DNA from: Pseudoalteromonas sp. FUC4
GTDB lineage: Bacteria > Pseudomonadota > Gammaproteobacteria > Enterobacterales > Alteromonadaceae
Length of the DNA stretch: 63,351 bases
Direction: 5' to 3'
Assembly: GCF_008370255.1 (NCBI RefSeq)
Contig: NZ_SEUI01000003.1
Span: 337,531-400,881, forward strand
The translations under genes were made by a program, and so were the position numbers. The notes beneath the pieces were generated by a model. That model was not told the DNA's origin, ran no database searches, and was given only the letters and a program-made list of their open reading frames with translations. Shown here one piece after another: positions 43,473 through 52,653 of this stretch. Within the stretch, counting starts at the first letter, position 1, and every line of letters begins with the position of its first letter.

Positions 43473-44306
43473 ATGGACGAATTAATAAATAATATTGATA
43501 TAAATCAGTACTTACCGGAAGCAATAAATTGGGCAACCAACATATTACTAGCGATTGCAATTTTGCTTGCGGGCTTATGGTTAGCGGGCAAAGTACGCAA
43601 TTTAATTATTGGCTTGTGTCATAAATACACTCATCTTGATGATACGCTTTTTCGCTTTTTAGGCAGCATGGCTCGCTACATCATATTAGCGTTCGTTATT
43701 ATTGCTGTGTTAAATCGCTTTGGTGTACAAACAGCCTCTATTATTGCTTTGCTCGGTGCTGCGGGACTTGCTATAGGCTTAGCGTTACAAGGTGCAATGT
43801 CGAACCTTGCCGCGGGCGTTATGTTACTAATATTTAGACCTTATAAAGTAAATGACTTTATTGAGGCTGCAGGGCGTTTTGGTAAAGTAACAGAAGTAGA
43901 TATGTTTACTACTATTTTACAAACGTTCGATAACCAACAGGTTATTATTCCAAATAGTCAAATTTGGGGCGCGCAAATTATAAACCATTCACATCATCCA
44001 ATTCGTGGTGTGGATATGCATTTTGGTGTTGCTTACGGTGAAGATACAACGGCTGTACGTAAAGTTATAGATGGCGTACTTGCAGCGCACCCACACATAC
44101 TAAAAGATCCAGCGCCTTTTGTTGAAGTAGAAACACTTAACAACAGCTCAGTAGACTTTTTAGTAAGACCTTTTTGTAAGGGCGAGCATTACTTCGATAT
44201 TCTTTACACGGTGCCAGAGTTAATTAAAAAAGCACTTGATGAAAACAACATCGAAATACCTTTCCCACATCGTAAAGTTATTTTAGTTAACGAAAGCAAA
44301 GATTAA
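43473..44306 (+). CDS. mscS: Small-conductance mechanosensitive channel, MscS family
   Basis: 277 residues, MscS length. Three membrane segments: about 20-45 (ILLAIAILLAGLWLAG), about 65-85 (YIILAFVIIAVLNRFG) and the pore helix about 90-115 (IIALLGAAGLAIGLALQGAM, SNLAAGVMLLI), with the Gly/Ala-rich packing typical of the MscS gate. A cytoplasmic beta and alpha/beta vestibule follows, including the segment FRPYKVNDFIEAAG and VIIPNSQIWG. It opens under membrane tension to release solutes on hypo-osmotic shock. GGAG before ATG 43473. Monocistronic with its own terminator. The MITE-like element ends about 160 bp upstream, so its promoter lies between. Confidence 0.95.
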   Translation: MDELINNIDINQYLPEAINWATNILLAIAILLAGLWLAGKVRNLIIGLCHKYTHLDDTLFRFLGSMARYIILAFVIIAVLNRFGVQTASIIALLGAAGLAIGLALQGAMSNLAAGVMLLIFRPYKVNDFIEAAGRFGKVTEVDMFTTILQTFDNQQVIIPNSQIWGAQIINHSHHPIRGVDMHFGVAYGEDTTAVRKVIDGVLAAHPHILKDPAPFVEVETLNNSSVDFLVRPFCKGEHYFDILYTVPELIKKALDENNIEIPFPHRKVILVNESKD

Positions 44307-44332
44307 CTAAATTTATAACGGTTTAAACCTAA

Positions 44333-44357
44333 GGGCACTTTTAAGTGCTCTTTTTTT
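44333..44357 (+). terminator. Terminator of mscS
   Basis: GGGCACTT-TT-AAGTGCTC with seven T residues, 26 bp after the stop. Confidence 0.88.
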
Positions 44358-44475
44358 GTGTGAAAAAGTTACATACCTGTGTAACCTTTTCTTTTATAAA
44401 TCACTTCAAATACTACATTTTTATCTGTACAGCCCTTTTTTACTAGGTTAGATGGCTGGTCTTTATTTTGCATTT

Positions 44476-44515
44476 GCATAGTCGCTTTTAGCTTTAAAGC
44501 TCATAAAAACTATTG
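44476..44515. promoter_or_regulatory. 40-bp imperfect dyad upstream of the catalase gene
   Basis: A perfect core, AGCTTTAAAGCT (44490-44501), is flanked by ATAG (44478-44481) and CTAT (44510-44513) placed symmetrically 16 bp from the centre. The outer boxes resemble OxyR quarter-sites (ATAG..CTAT), but the inner boxes do not. It ends 33 bp before the ATG. Confidence 0.45.
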
Positions 44516-44548
44516 ACCCATTAAATCAAACTGTATGAAGGACTAAAC

Positions 44549-46621
44549 ATGGCTGAATCATTTAAATACTCAGGTAATAAAGGGCATGGCGGTGAATTGC
44601 ATCAAAAAGCGTCGGATGAACACCCTACCATGACCACCGCGCAGGGCTGCCCTGTAAGTGATGATCAAAACTCATTACGTGCAGGAAAGCGTGGCCCAGG
44701 ATTATTAGAAGATCACATAATGCGCGAGAAAATCTTTCACTTTGATCACGAGCGTATTCCTGAGCGTGTAGTGCATGCTAGAGGCTATGGTGCACACGGA
44801 TATTTTGAAACTTACGACACGCTTGAAGATTTAACCTGTGCAGATATTTTTCAGCGAAAAGGTGAAAAAACCCCAGTATTTACTCGTTTCTCTACAGTTG
44901 CAGGTAATAAAGGGTCTCCAGATTTAGCACGTGATGTACGTGGTTTTGCGGTAAAATTTTATACCCAAGAAGGAAACTGGGATTTAGTGGGTAACAATAT
45001 ACCGGTATTTTTTATTCAAGATGCGATGAAGTTTCCAGATTTAGTTCATTCAGCTAAAGCCGAGCCTGATCGTGGTTTTCCACAAGCGCAAACCGCACAC
45101 GATAACTTTTGGGATTTTGTGAGCTTATCGCCTGAGTCAATGCACATGGTTATGTGGGCAATGTCTGATAGAGCTATTCCACGTTCGCTGCGATTTATGG
45201 AAGGTTTTGGTGTTCATACTTTTAAATTTATTAATGCCAAAGGTGATGAGAAATTTGTTAAATTTCATTGGAAGCCAAAAGGCGGCATGCAATCTGTAGT
45301 ATGGAATGAAGCACTTAAGCTAAACGGCGCAGACCCTGATTTTCATCGCAGAGACATGTGGGAATCTATTGGCAACGGCGACTTCCCAGAGTGGGAGCTA
45401 GGTGTGCAGGTGTTTGAACAACAATTTGCTGATGAATTTGAATTTGATATTTTTGATGCCACCAAGCTTATACCTGAAGAGCAAGTACCAGTGCAAATTG
45501 TTGGCCGTATGGTGCTTGACCGTGTTGTAGACAACTTTTTTGCAGAAACAGAGCAAGTAGCATTTTGTACTCAAAACATTGTACCAGGGCTTGATTTTAC
45601 ACCCGACCCGCTACTGCAAGGTCGTAACTTTTCATACTTAGATACTCAAACCAAGCGTTTAGGTGGTCCTAACTTTACGCATATTCCGGTTAATGCGCCT
45701 AAATGCCCAATGCGTCATTTTCAGCAAGATGGCCACATGGCAATGCACAATCCAAAAGGGCGTGTTAATTATGAGCCAAACTCATGGAGCGCAGGCGAAA
45801 ACAACCCGCGCGAATGCCCAGTACATGGCTTTAAAAGCTCAAAGGAACCTGAAGTAAGTGGCGGTGATAAACTGCGTTATCGCTCAGAAACATTCAGCGA
45901 TCATTACAGTCAAGCTCGTCAATTTTATTTAAGTCAAACAGAGGTAGAGCAGGCGCATATTCAATCTGCGTACGTGTTTGAGCTCTCTAAAGTTGAGCAT
46001 TTACCAATACGAGAACGTTTGGTGTCGCACTTGTTAAATATTGACGAAACCCTCGCAAATAAAGTTGCACAAGGACTTGGCTTGCAAGAAATGCCAGACC
46101 CAGCTGAAGCAGCAATGCCAACACGTAAAGACTTACCTGTATCTGATGCGTTAAGTATTTTGAAAAATGCGCCCAACACCTTCAAAGGCCGTAAATTAGG
46201 TATTTTAGTAAGTGATGGCTTTAATGCAGAAATTTTTGAATCGGTTACCAATGCACTTAAAAGTGAAGGTGCAAACTTTGAAATTATTGCCCCACAAGTT
46301 GGCGGTGCTAAATGCAGTAAAGGTAAGCACTTTAAAGCTGATCAGGTTATTAATGGTGGTCCATCGGTTTTATACGATGCGGTACTTGTACTCACCACTG
46401 AAGAGGGAGTTGAAAAACTAGCTGCTATTGCAGAAGCTAAAGACTTTGTAAGTGATGCGTACGCACATATGAAATTTATAGGCTTTACAAATGAGGCTAA
46501 GCCTTTATTTAAAGCGGCAGGCCTTGATGGAAAAGCAGATGATGGTTGGATAGATTTAGAGGCACATTCAGCCGATAAATTTATAAATACATTGCGTAAT
46601 TTAAGATTTTGGAAACGTTAG
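44549..46621 (+). CDS. katE: Large-subunit (clade 2) catalase, HPII type
   Basis: Haem catalase degrading hydrogen peroxide. 690 residues: a catalase core (about 1-515) plus a C-terminal flavodoxin/DJ-1-like domain (about 545-690, [20 protein letters not shown]), which marks the large-subunit class; E. coli HPII is longer (753), mainly at the N terminus. The catalytic His lies in [16 protein letters not shown], Asn in [11 protein letters not shown], and the haem-ligand Tyr in [26 protein letters not shown] precedes ATG 44549. In many bacteria this enzyme is sigma-S or OxyR controlled; a dyad upstream is a candidate site. Followed by a clear terminator. Confidence 0.96.
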   Translation: MAESFKYSGNKGHGGELHQKASDEHPTMTTAQGCPVSDDQNSLRAGKRGPGLLEDHIMREKIFHFDHERIPERVVHARGYGAHGYFETYDTLEDLTCADIFQRKGEKTPVFTRFSTVAGNKGSPDLARDVRGFAVKFYTQEGNWDLVGNNIPVFFIQDAMKFPDLVHSAKAEPDRGFPQAQTAHDNFWDFVSLSPESMHMVMWAMSDRAIPRSLRFMEGFGVHTFKFINAKGDEKFVKFHWKPKGGMQSVVWNEALKLNGADPDFHRRDMWESIGNGDFPEWELGVQVFEQQFADEFEFDIFDATKLIPEEQVPVQIVGRMVLDRVVDNFFAETEQVAFCTQNIVPGLDFTPDPLLQGRNFSYLDTQTKRLGGPNFTHIPVNAPKCPMRHFQQDGHMAMHNPKGRVNYEPNSWSAGENNPRECPVHGFKSSKEPEVSGGDKLRYRSETFSDHYSQARQFYLSQTEVEQAHIQSAYVFELSKVEHLPIRERLVSHLLNIDETLANKVAQGLGLQEMPDPAEAAMPTRKDLPVSDALSILKNAPNTFKGRKLGILVSDGFNAEIFESVTNALKSEGANFEIIAPQVGGAKCSKGKHFKADQVINGGPSVLYDAVLVLTTEEGVEKLAAIAEAKDFVSDAYAHMKFIGFTNEAKPLFKAAGLDGKADDGWIDLEAHSADKFINTLRNLRFWKR

Positions 46622-46636
46622 TAAGCTCAATAATTA

Positions 46637-46669
46637 AAAAACCACAGCATGTAATTGTTGTGGTTTTTT
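46637..46669 (+). terminator. Terminator of the catalase gene
   Basis: AAAACCACA and TGTGGTTTTTTT form a 9-bp stem with a 12-nt loop and a T-run, 16 bp after the stop. Confidence 0.85.
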
Positions 46670-46723
46670 TAAGCTTACCTCGTTAAGGTATTAGTCCAAG
46701 CCAACAATAAAATTAGATATATT

Positions 46724-47194
46724 ATGAAGCTTAATGGCGCCTGTCACTGTGGCAAAGTGGTATTTACGGTCAGCTCAAAACACCCTTATCCTTATAATCT
46801 ATGCTACTGCTCTATATGCCGTAAAACAGCAGGGAGCGGCGGGTTTACTATTAACTTGAACGCGCAAAACAGCACACTTGAGGTTACAGGGCGTGAACAC
46901 ATAACTATTTATCATGCAAAAATAGGCGATAAAATCAGCCCGGCAGAGCGTCATTTTTGTAAGCATTGTAGTGCTAACCTGTGGTTATACGATGCACGTT
47001 GGCCTGAGCAAGTTCACCCCTTTGCAGGTGCAATAGATAGTGAGTTACCCATACCACCAGAGCGCACTCATCTAATGCTTGGTAGTAAAGCAAATTGGGT
47101 AAATGCACCCATTAGTGAAGGTGACAAGCAGTTTAAAGAATACCCTGATGAAAGTATTGCTGCTTGGCATAAACGTTTAAACCTCGAAAAGTAA
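46724..47194 (+). CDS. GFA (glutathione-dependent formaldehyde-activating-like, CENP-V) family protein
   Basis: 156 residues. Zinc-ligand cysteines occur in the family order: GACHCGKVVF, YNLCYCSICRKTAGSGGF, HFCKHCSANLWLY. GFA proteins were named for a role in formaldehyde/glutathione adduct formation, but most members are of unproven function; they are small cytoplasmic zinc proteins. ATG 46724 lacks a strong ribosome site. Lies between katE and a VOC protein in what looks like a detoxification neighbourhood, though each gene has its own spacing and no shared operon is evident. A second GFA member occurs at 59009. Confidence 0.9.
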   Translation: MKLNGACHCGKVVFTVSSKHPYPYNLCYCSICRKTAGSGGFTINLNAQNSTLEVTGREHITIYHAKIGDKISPAERHFCKHCSANLWLYDARWPEQVHPFAGAIDSELPIPPERTHLMLGSKANWVNAPISEGDKQFKEYPDESIAAWHKRLNLEK

Positions 47195-47294
47195 CGCAAT
47201 TTTTTGTATGAGCTAAGCTTAAATTTAGGGGCAATTAAACGCATATTTAGTTAATTAAATATTAAAAATCACCGCGTAAGTAAAGGAGAATATT

Positions 47295-47768
47295 ATGGCA
47301 GTCTCAGCAATACCAAAAGGGTTTCATTCAGTTACACCTTATTTAATTATGAATGACACACAAAAAGCGATAGATTTTTATTGTGATGCATTTAATGCTG
47401 AACACGTAATGCAGATGCCTTTACCTGATGGTGGAATAGCCCATGCAGAAATAAAAATTGGTGATTCACATATTATGCTTTCAGATATTAGTTCTGAAGA
47501 GCATTTAAAAAGCCCAAAAGAGCTCGGTGGTACAGCGCTAAGCCTTATGCTTTATGTTGAAGATGTTGATACCGTATTTAAAAAAGCAATTGAGCTTGGT
47601 GCAACAGAAATAAGACCCGTACATGATCAGTTTTATGGTGATAGAACCGGCACGCTACAAGACCCATTTGGTCATATATGGATCATTGGTACACACAAAG
47701 AAGATGTTAGTGACGAAGAGTTAAACAATCGAATTGGGAATATAACAAATCAAGAGCAAGACGCATAA
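47295..47768 (+). CDS. VOC-family (PhnB/glyoxalase-like) protein
   Basis: 157 residues made of two beta-alpha-beta-beta-beta halves. PhnB pattern: VTPYLIMNDTQKAIDFYCDA, MPLPDGGIAHAEIKIGDSHI, ALSLMLYVEDVDTVFKKAIE and YGDRTGTLQDPFGHIWIIGT. Such proteins use or once used a divalent metal in isomerase, dioxygenase or resistance roles; this member could be an enzyme of unknown substrate. AAAGGAG before ATG 47295 is strong. No link with phosphonate genes. It precedes the tRNA-Leu gene, which is on the opposite strand. Confidence 0.9.
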   Translation: MAVSAIPKGFHSVTPYLIMNDTQKAIDFYCDAFNAEHVMQMPLPDGGIAHAEIKIGDSHIMLSDISSEEHLKSPKELGGTALSLMLYVEDVDTVFKKAIELGATEIRPVHDQFYGDRTGTLQDPFGHIWIIGTHKEDVSDEELNNRIGNITNQEQDA

Positions 47769-47947
47769 CTCGCATGCTAATTAGATTTATGTACCTTTCT
47801 AATTACGTCGATGGCTTCAATGGAAGGCTTGTAGCTTTTGCTTCAGCTTAACTAGGTTTTACCTTGTTATCGACACGGTTTTCTTACCTCAAAATAGCTC
47901 ACTTAATTAAGCGAATTAGTATTAATTACTAGTTAAATTTTAGGCAT

Positions 47948-47980
47948 AAAAAAACCTCAGCCAATAATTAGCTGAGGTTC
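47948..47980 (-). terminator. Terminator of tRNA-Leu
   Basis: AACCTCAG..CTGAGGTT stem; on the minus strand it is followed by seven T residues, 7 bp past the tRNA CCA end. Confidence 0.85.
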
Positions 47981-47986
47981 AAAAAG

Positions 47987-48071
47987 TGGTACCAGCGGCC
48001 GGACTCGAACCGGCACTCCTTTCGGAAGGGGATTTTGAATCCCCCATGTCTACCAATTTCATCACGCTGGC
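47987..48071 (-). tRNA. tRNA-Leu (anticodon CAA)
   Basis: Read on the minus strand: acceptor GCCAGCG paired with CGCTGGT, D-arm TGATGAAATTGGTAGACA, anticodon stem-loop GGGGATTCAAAATCCCC with CAA, a variable arm CTTCCGAAAGGAG typical of class II tRNA-Leu, T-arm GCCGGTTCGAGTCCGGC, and an encoded CCA. 85 nt in total. It decodes UUG. A promoter candidate lies 93-120 bp upstream and a terminator follows. Confidence 0.96.
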
Positions 48072-48163
48072 ATAATTTTTCTTTAATCTTTTAAGTATAA
48101 AAAGATAAAGAAAAACCACTTAAAATAAAAAGGATACTTATATACCTCTTATTCTGTATTCGC

Positions 48164-48191
48164 ATTATACAAACAAAAGAGGGGGCGGCAA
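48164..48191 (-). promoter_or_regulatory. Promoter candidate for tRNA-Leu
   Basis: On the minus strand, TTGCCG (48191-48186), 16-bp spacer, TATAAT (48169-48164), then GCGAAT. The remainder of 48072-48405 is gene-free. Confidence 0.5.
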
Positions 48192-48405
48192 GCCTTTTCT
48201 TTTGTTTTCAATAACAACTGGTTGATAATTAATCGCTTTTGGTTTTGGTTAAGGCATCAGACACTAAACTAGTTTGTATAATATAAAAACATATCGATTA
48301 TGTACTTCAAACTTTAACCTGCTCTAATACTTGTGTTATTAGGTTTTAAGTTTTATATACCAAAACTTATACCCACAAATACCCGCAAACTCTTATTAAA
48401 ATTAA

Positions 48406-49689
48406 TTATACCGGTAGCAAAATAGTTGCTACAGCACCTAAGCCATTACTTTTGTTTACTAAACTCAAGCTGCCGTGGTGTTGCTCAATTACGTTACGAC
48501 AAAAGCTGAGACCAATGCCTTGGCCTTGTTGTTTAGTGGTATAAAAAGGTACAAATATATTATCCGGGTTTGCAAGGCCATGTCCGTTGTCAGAGATGGT
48601 AATGCAGTTCACCGTGTTTTGAGTGTCAATTTTCAATGCTATTTTAACCGGGCAGGAACTGGCTTCTATGGCATTTTTTATCAGGTTAATAATTACTTGA
48701 TGTAAAAATGTACGATCGGCATTAAAAGTTGGGCAGTTAATGCTACGAGTAAACTCTACATCAGGGTAAATAGCGCAAACTTGATTAAAAAAAGCCTGAC
48801 TGTCTATCGTAACAATGTTGAGTGAAAGGGCTTTATTTATATCACCGTAGCGGGTTACAAACTCATTTAGGTGATTACAACGCTCACTTATTACGTTTAA
48901 CGCTTGTGCCTGACGTGGCTCGGTAAGTTTTACCGCGAGGTTTTCGGCCATACCAATTACCGGAGTAAGCGAATTACGAATTTCGTGGCCGAGTACGCGA
49001 ATTATTTGCTGCCATGCTTGTAGTTGGTTTTCGCGAAGAGCAGAGGTGATATTAATCATTACAATAAGTTGATGGCAACTGCCTTGCTCTATAAATTCAC
49101 TGTGGCGTATCTGCCATTGCTGCGCAGTAATCGCATCGCTGAGTTGCCAATGAGCATCATGCTTTATAAGCCCTAATGCCTCTGCGCTTGAGTAGCGCAG
49201 AGTTTGCCATGGTGTATTTTTAAATTCGCTATATGCGTTGTTGGCATAGCTCAGCTTATTGTTTTGATCGAGCACCATTATTGGTACATTAAAGTGCTCA
49301 ATTAGCTGATATACCAAAAATACATGCTGATCATAACGTGATTTCTTTTTAAATAATTCTTCACTTAAAGTAATTAAGCTTTGCTGCAATCGGTTGATGC
49401 TTCCGCCTTGGTAGCTCGGTTTAACGAGTTGGTTGTAGTCCTCATTCAAAATAGCATCTAGGTGGGCATGGTTACGATTAAAGCTACTTATAACTTTGTT
49501 ATAAGTACTCATAAACAACTTAAAATAAATAACTAAAAATAGCACTGCAATTGTGACTGAACTTGCTGTCGACAAGGTAAAGTATTGGCTAATAAAATAG
49601 CAACCAATTGCAGATAAACAACCGCTTAGTGCAGCAAAGCTTATTAAACTACGCTCTAATGAAGAGCTAAAAAGCCAGCGTGCTTTCAT
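48406..49689 (-). CDS. Sensor histidine kinase, NtrB-like, partner of the sigma-54 regulator
   Basis: 427 residues. Two N-terminal membrane segments (about 14-34 and 42-60), a PAS-like region (about 133-215, FNVPIMVLDQNNKLSYANNA), the H-box at His235 (LGHEIRNSLTPVIGMAENLA), N-box LHQVIINLIKNAIEAS and G-boxes SDNGHGL and GQGIGLSFCR. It lacks a large periplasmic loop, so it likely senses something within or at the membrane. Its ATG overlaps the regulator's stop by 4 nt (ATGA), so the two are coupled in one operon. The genes point away from the HlyD/ATPase/permease operon, which it probably controls through the regulator. Confidence 0.94.
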   Translation of the reverse strand: MKARWLFSSSLERSLISFAALSGCLSAIGCYFISQYFTLSTASSVTIAVLFLVIYFKLFMSTYNKVISSFNRNHAHLDAILNEDYNQLVKPSYQGGSINRLQQSLITLSEELFKKKSRYDQHVFLVYQLIEHFNVPIMVLDQNNKLSYANNAYSEFKNTPWQTLRYSSAEALGLIKHDAHWQLSDAITAQQWQIRHSEFIEQGSCHQLIVMINITSALRENQLQAWQQIIRVLGHEIRNSLTPVIGMAENLAVKLTEPRQAQALNVISERCNHLNEFVTRYGDINKALSLNIVTIDSQAFFNQVCAIYPDVEFTRSINCPTFNADRTFLHQVIINLIKNAIEASSCPVKIALKIDTQNTVNCITISDNGHGLANPDNIFVPFYTTKQQGQGIGLSFCRNVIEQHHGSLSLVNKSNGLGAVATILLPV

Positions 49690-51035
49690 ACCGTAATGCC
49701 GTACTTTTCAAGACGACGGTACATAGATGATTTACCCAGACCTAATAACTTCGCAGCGTTAGGAATGTGGCCTTGAGTTTGTTTTAGTGCTAAATCAATG
49801 AGCTGTCGTTCAGCACTTTCTAGGGTCATTAATGGTAGCGTATTATTAGCTTGGTTATTATTTAGGTTAAGGTGACTCGCACTTAAAGTATCTGTTGTTG
49901 CTAATAAAACTGCGCGTTCAATAACGTGGCTTAACTCGCGTACGTTGCCTGGCCAAGAGTAGTGTAATAATGCAAGCTTGGCACAATCAGTAAGCTTTAT
50001 TAAATTATGGTTATACTTTTTGGCGTGATGGCTTATAAAATGCTCACAGAGCGGGATTATATCCTCTACACGTTCTCGTAATGGTGGAATAACAAATTCA
50101 AGCGTATTTAATCGGTAATATAAATCCTCCCTAAATACGCTACTAGCGATGAGTTTACTAAAATCCCCATTGGTAGCACTTATCAGCCTAACATTAGCTT
50201 TTTTAGTGTAACTTGCACCTACCATTTCGTATTCTTGACTTTCAAGCACTCGCAGTAATTTAGCTTGTTGGGGGAGCGGAATATTAGCAATTTCATCTAG
50301 AAATAAACTGCCATTCTCAGCTAGTTCAAAGCGGCCAATACGTTCACTTTTAGCATCTGTAAACGCCCCTTTTTTATGCCCAAACATTTCACTTTCAAAT
50401 AACGACTCTACAATTGCGCCCATATTTACTGCAATAAAAGGCTGAGTTTTACGAGCTGATTGTAGATGTATCCATTGGGCTAACTGACTTTTACCTGTAC
50501 CATTTTCTCCGGTTAGTAAAATATTAGCATCAGTTTTGGCTACTTTTACTAGTTGCCCAATCAGTTGTTGCATTGCTATTGAGTTATAAATAAAAGGCTG
50601 TGAGGGATGATCGCTTAATTGCTGCTGTAACTTTTTATTTTTCTTAGTGAGATCATTAAGCGTTAGCTGTTGCTGAAGTAACTTTAATAGTCGCTGATTT
50701 TGCCAAGGTTTTTCAATAAAGTCGCATGCCCCTTGTTGCATTGCACGTACAGCTAAGTCAACGCTTGACCAAGCTGTCATTGCTATAACAGGAATCGCTA
50801 ATTGTTTTTTTTGTACATACTGTAAAAAAGCCATTCCTTCATTACCAGACGTTGTATCGCGCGAGAAATTCATATCGAGCAAAATTAGATTCACAGCTTG
50901 GTCTGTTTCAAGCAATACTTGTGCCTCAAAAGGATCGCTGCATTCAAGCACCAGATAACCACTATCTTCTAAAATAAATCGCGCGCTTAGACGAATTTCG
51001 GGGCTATCTTCGATGATCAAAATAGTGGCAGGCAT
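49686..51035 (-). CDS. NtrC-family sigma-54-dependent response regulator
   Basis: 449 residues: receiver (1-125) with acidic pocket near Glu9/Asp10, phospho-acceptor Asp54 (LILLDMNF), Thr88 and Lys109; AAA+ domain with Walker A GENGTGKS (about 176-183), and GAFTDA at 223-228 in place of the usual GAFTGA, then Walker B SLFLDEIA; a Fis-type HTH at the C terminus (AAKLLGLGKSSMYRRLEKYG). It activates sigma-54 polymerase from upstream sites. GGAAG before ATG 51035. It is first in the operon with its kinase. Two sigma-54-type promoters and a palindrome in the divergent region suggest it activates both its own operon and the exporter operon. Confidence 0.95.
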   Translation of the reverse strand: MPATILIIEDSPEIRLSARFILEDSGYLVLECSDPFEAQVLLETDQAVNLILLDMNFSRDTTSGNEGMAFLQYVQKKQLAIPVIAMTAWSSVDLAVRAMQQGACDFIEKPWQNQRLLKLLQQQLTLNDLTKKNKKLQQQLSDHPSQPFIYNSIAMQQLIGQLVKVAKTDANILLTGENGTGKSQLAQWIHLQSARKTQPFIAVNMGAIVESLFESEMFGHKKGAFTDAKSERIGRFELAENGSLFLDEIANIPLPQQAKLLRVLESQEYEMVGASYTKKANVRLISATNGDFSKLIASSVFREDLYYRLNTLEFVIPPLRERVEDIIPLCEHFISHHAKKYNHNLIKLTDCAKLALLHYSWPGNVRELSHVIERAVLLATTDTLSASHLNLNNNQANNTLPLMTLESAERQLIDLALKQTQGHIPNAAKLLGLGKSSMYRRLEKYGITV

Positions 51036-51079
51036 AAACTTCCAAGTAAAAGGGATAAGCTAAATTATTGTAGCGTAAA

Positions 51080-51094
51080 GCGATTTCTATGCCA
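51080..51094 (-). promoter_or_regulatory. Sigma-54-type promoter for the regulator-kinase operon
   Basis: On the minus strand TGGCAT-AGAAA-TCGC has the -24 GG and -12 GC at the canonical 10-bp spacing. The predicted start lies about 30 nt before the regulator ATG. One mismatch in each box against TGGCAC-N5-TTGC. Confidence 0.6.
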
Positions 51095-51157
51095 GTGATT
51101 TTTATCTATTGAATTTCAAACTGTTAATAACTAAACAGGGCTAAATACCCATGCATT

Positions 51158-51173
51158 AGTCCGAAATCGGACT
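51158..51173. promoter_or_regulatory. Enhancer-like palindrome for the NtrC-type regulator
   Basis: AGTCCGA-AA-TCGGACT, perfect 7-bp arms. It lies 64 bp upstream of the minus-strand sigma-54 promoter and 168 bp upstream of the plus-strand one. Related half-sites follow at 51181-51193 (TTCGGTTTCGGCA) and 51262-51267 (AGTCCG). Confidence 0.65.
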
Positions 51174-51340
51174 GTGATGGTTCGGTTTCGGCACTGCTAA
51201 GGAGGTTAATAAAAATATAACTTTGCAAATTAGGGCTGTGAGCTTCAAATTGGCACTGAGGAGTCCGTTATTGCTGCTATTTGCTAAGTAAAGTAAGTAA
51301 TATTGTAGTTAATCTCATATATTTATTTAGTTTTTAATGT

Positions 51341-51355
51341 TGGCACGTGTTTCGC
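51341..51355 (+). promoter_or_regulatory. Sigma-54-type promoter for the exporter operon
   Basis: TGGCAC-GTGTT-TCGC: a perfect -24 box and a one-mismatch -12 box with correct spacing. The expected transcript start is near 51367, 25 nt before the HlyD-family ATG at 51392. Confidence 0.78.
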
Positions 51356-51391
51356 TATACCTTAAATATACAAAGCATTAAGCAGTGAAAT

Positions 51392-52642
51392 ATGGATATA
51401 GCAAAAACAACAAACACAAAAGCGTTAGCTGTTTGGCAAAAATTAATTTTAGCCGCAGCTGTTATTGTAATAATTGGGGTTATTTATCAACAAAGTAACG
51501 AATCTGGAGTATCTGTTTCGCGTAGTAATATTATTGTTGAAACGGTAAAACAAAGTGCATTAGACATTACAGTGACGGGTTATGGAGAATTAAAATCGGC
51601 ACAGCAGCAGTTACTTACCGCTAAAACAGCAGCCACAGTTAAAGCTATTTTATTAAAGCCTGGCGCTATTGTCAGTAGCGACTCTGTAATTGTGCAACTT
51701 GCAAACCCTGAACTCGATCAACAGTTACAAAGTGCTGAGCAAGAGCTTAATAAATTGAATGCGAACTTGCGCCAAACAAAGCTTAATAATACGCGAGAGC
51801 TGTTAAATGAGCGCTCCCATGTGGCACAAAGTTATGCTGCGTATGAAAATGCCAAACTAAAATTAAAGGCAGAAAAAGCCCTTGTTGAGCAAGGGATTGT
51901 ATCAACCTTAAATTACCAGCGTAGTGTGCTTGACGAGCAACAACTTAGCCAGCAATTGGCTATTGCTAAGCAACGTGCAGAGCAATTAAAAGAAGTGCAT
52001 AAAGAGGCGCAAAGTATTCAGTTGGAGCAAATAAAGCAGCAGCAAGGTATTGTTGTTATGTCACAAACAAAGCTTACTAATTTGTCGATAAAAGCAGGGA
52101 TAAATGGTGTGTTACAGCGCTTACCTGTGGAGCTTGGACAAAGCGTGAACGCAGGGCAAGAAATTGCATTAATTGGCTCGGTTGATAGCTTAATTGCTTT
52201 GATTCAAGTTCCACAAAATCAGGTTGATGATATTAGCTTAGGCCAAGTCGCACGAGTAGATACACGCCGAGGTATAGTTGATGCGCGCGTTACGCGTATA
52301 AGTCCTGTAATTGTTAATAATACGGTAGAAGTAGAGCTTGCTTTGCCTAAAATATTACCCGAAAACGTGAGACCGCAACTAAGTGTTGATGCAAATATTA
52401 TTGTTGCAAAGCTCGCTAATGTTACCTTCATAGAGCGCCCGGCAAACGTTAAACCATATACCGAAGTTGCGCTATATCAGCTTAATCCAATATCAGGTGA
52501 TGCAAGTTTAGTTAAAGTGAAATTTGGTCGTTTAGCTGGACGTTATATTGAAGTGTTAGGTGGTGTAGCTGCTGATCAGCAGTTAATAATTTCAGATTTA
52601 GCCAACCTTACTCAAACTAACCAAACAATTCACATAAATTAA
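51392..52642 (+). CDS. HlyD/MacA-like periplasmic adaptor protein
   Basis: 416 residues. One N-terminal membrane anchor (about 16-34, KLILAAAVIVIIGVIYQQ), then a barrel-sandwich half (LKSAQQQLLTAKTAATVKAI, LKPGAIV), a long coiled-coil hairpin (about 115-220, QQLQSAEQELNKLNANLRQT), the return half with LSIKAGINGVLQRLPVELGQ and a beta-barrel domain. It links the inner-membrane permease to an outer-membrane channel in tripartite export. The ATG has only a weak ribosome site, perhaps offset by the strong sigma-54 promoter. First gene of the adaptor-ATPase-permease operon. No outer-membrane TolC partner is in the window. Confidence 0.92.
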   Translation: MDIAKTTNTKALAVWQKLILAAAVIVIIGVIYQQSNESGVSVSRSNIIVETVKQSALDITVTGYGELKSAQQQLLTAKTAATVKAILLKPGAIVSSDSVIVQLANPELDQQLQSAEQELNKLNANLRQTKLNNTRELLNERSHVAQSYAAYENAKLKLKAEKALVEQGIVSTLNYQRSVLDEQQLSQQLAIAKQRAEQLKEVHKEAQSIQLEQIKQQQGIVVMSQTKLTNLSIKAGINGVLQRLPVELGQSVNAGQEIALIGSVDSLIALIQVPQNQVDDISLGQVARVDTRRGIVDARVTRISPVIVNNTVEVELALPKILPENVRPQLSVDANIIVAKLANVTFIERPANVKPYTEVALYQLNPISGDASLVKVKFGRLAGRYIEVLGGVAADQQLIISDLANLTQTNQTIHIN

Positions 52643-52653
52643 GGATGAATACA

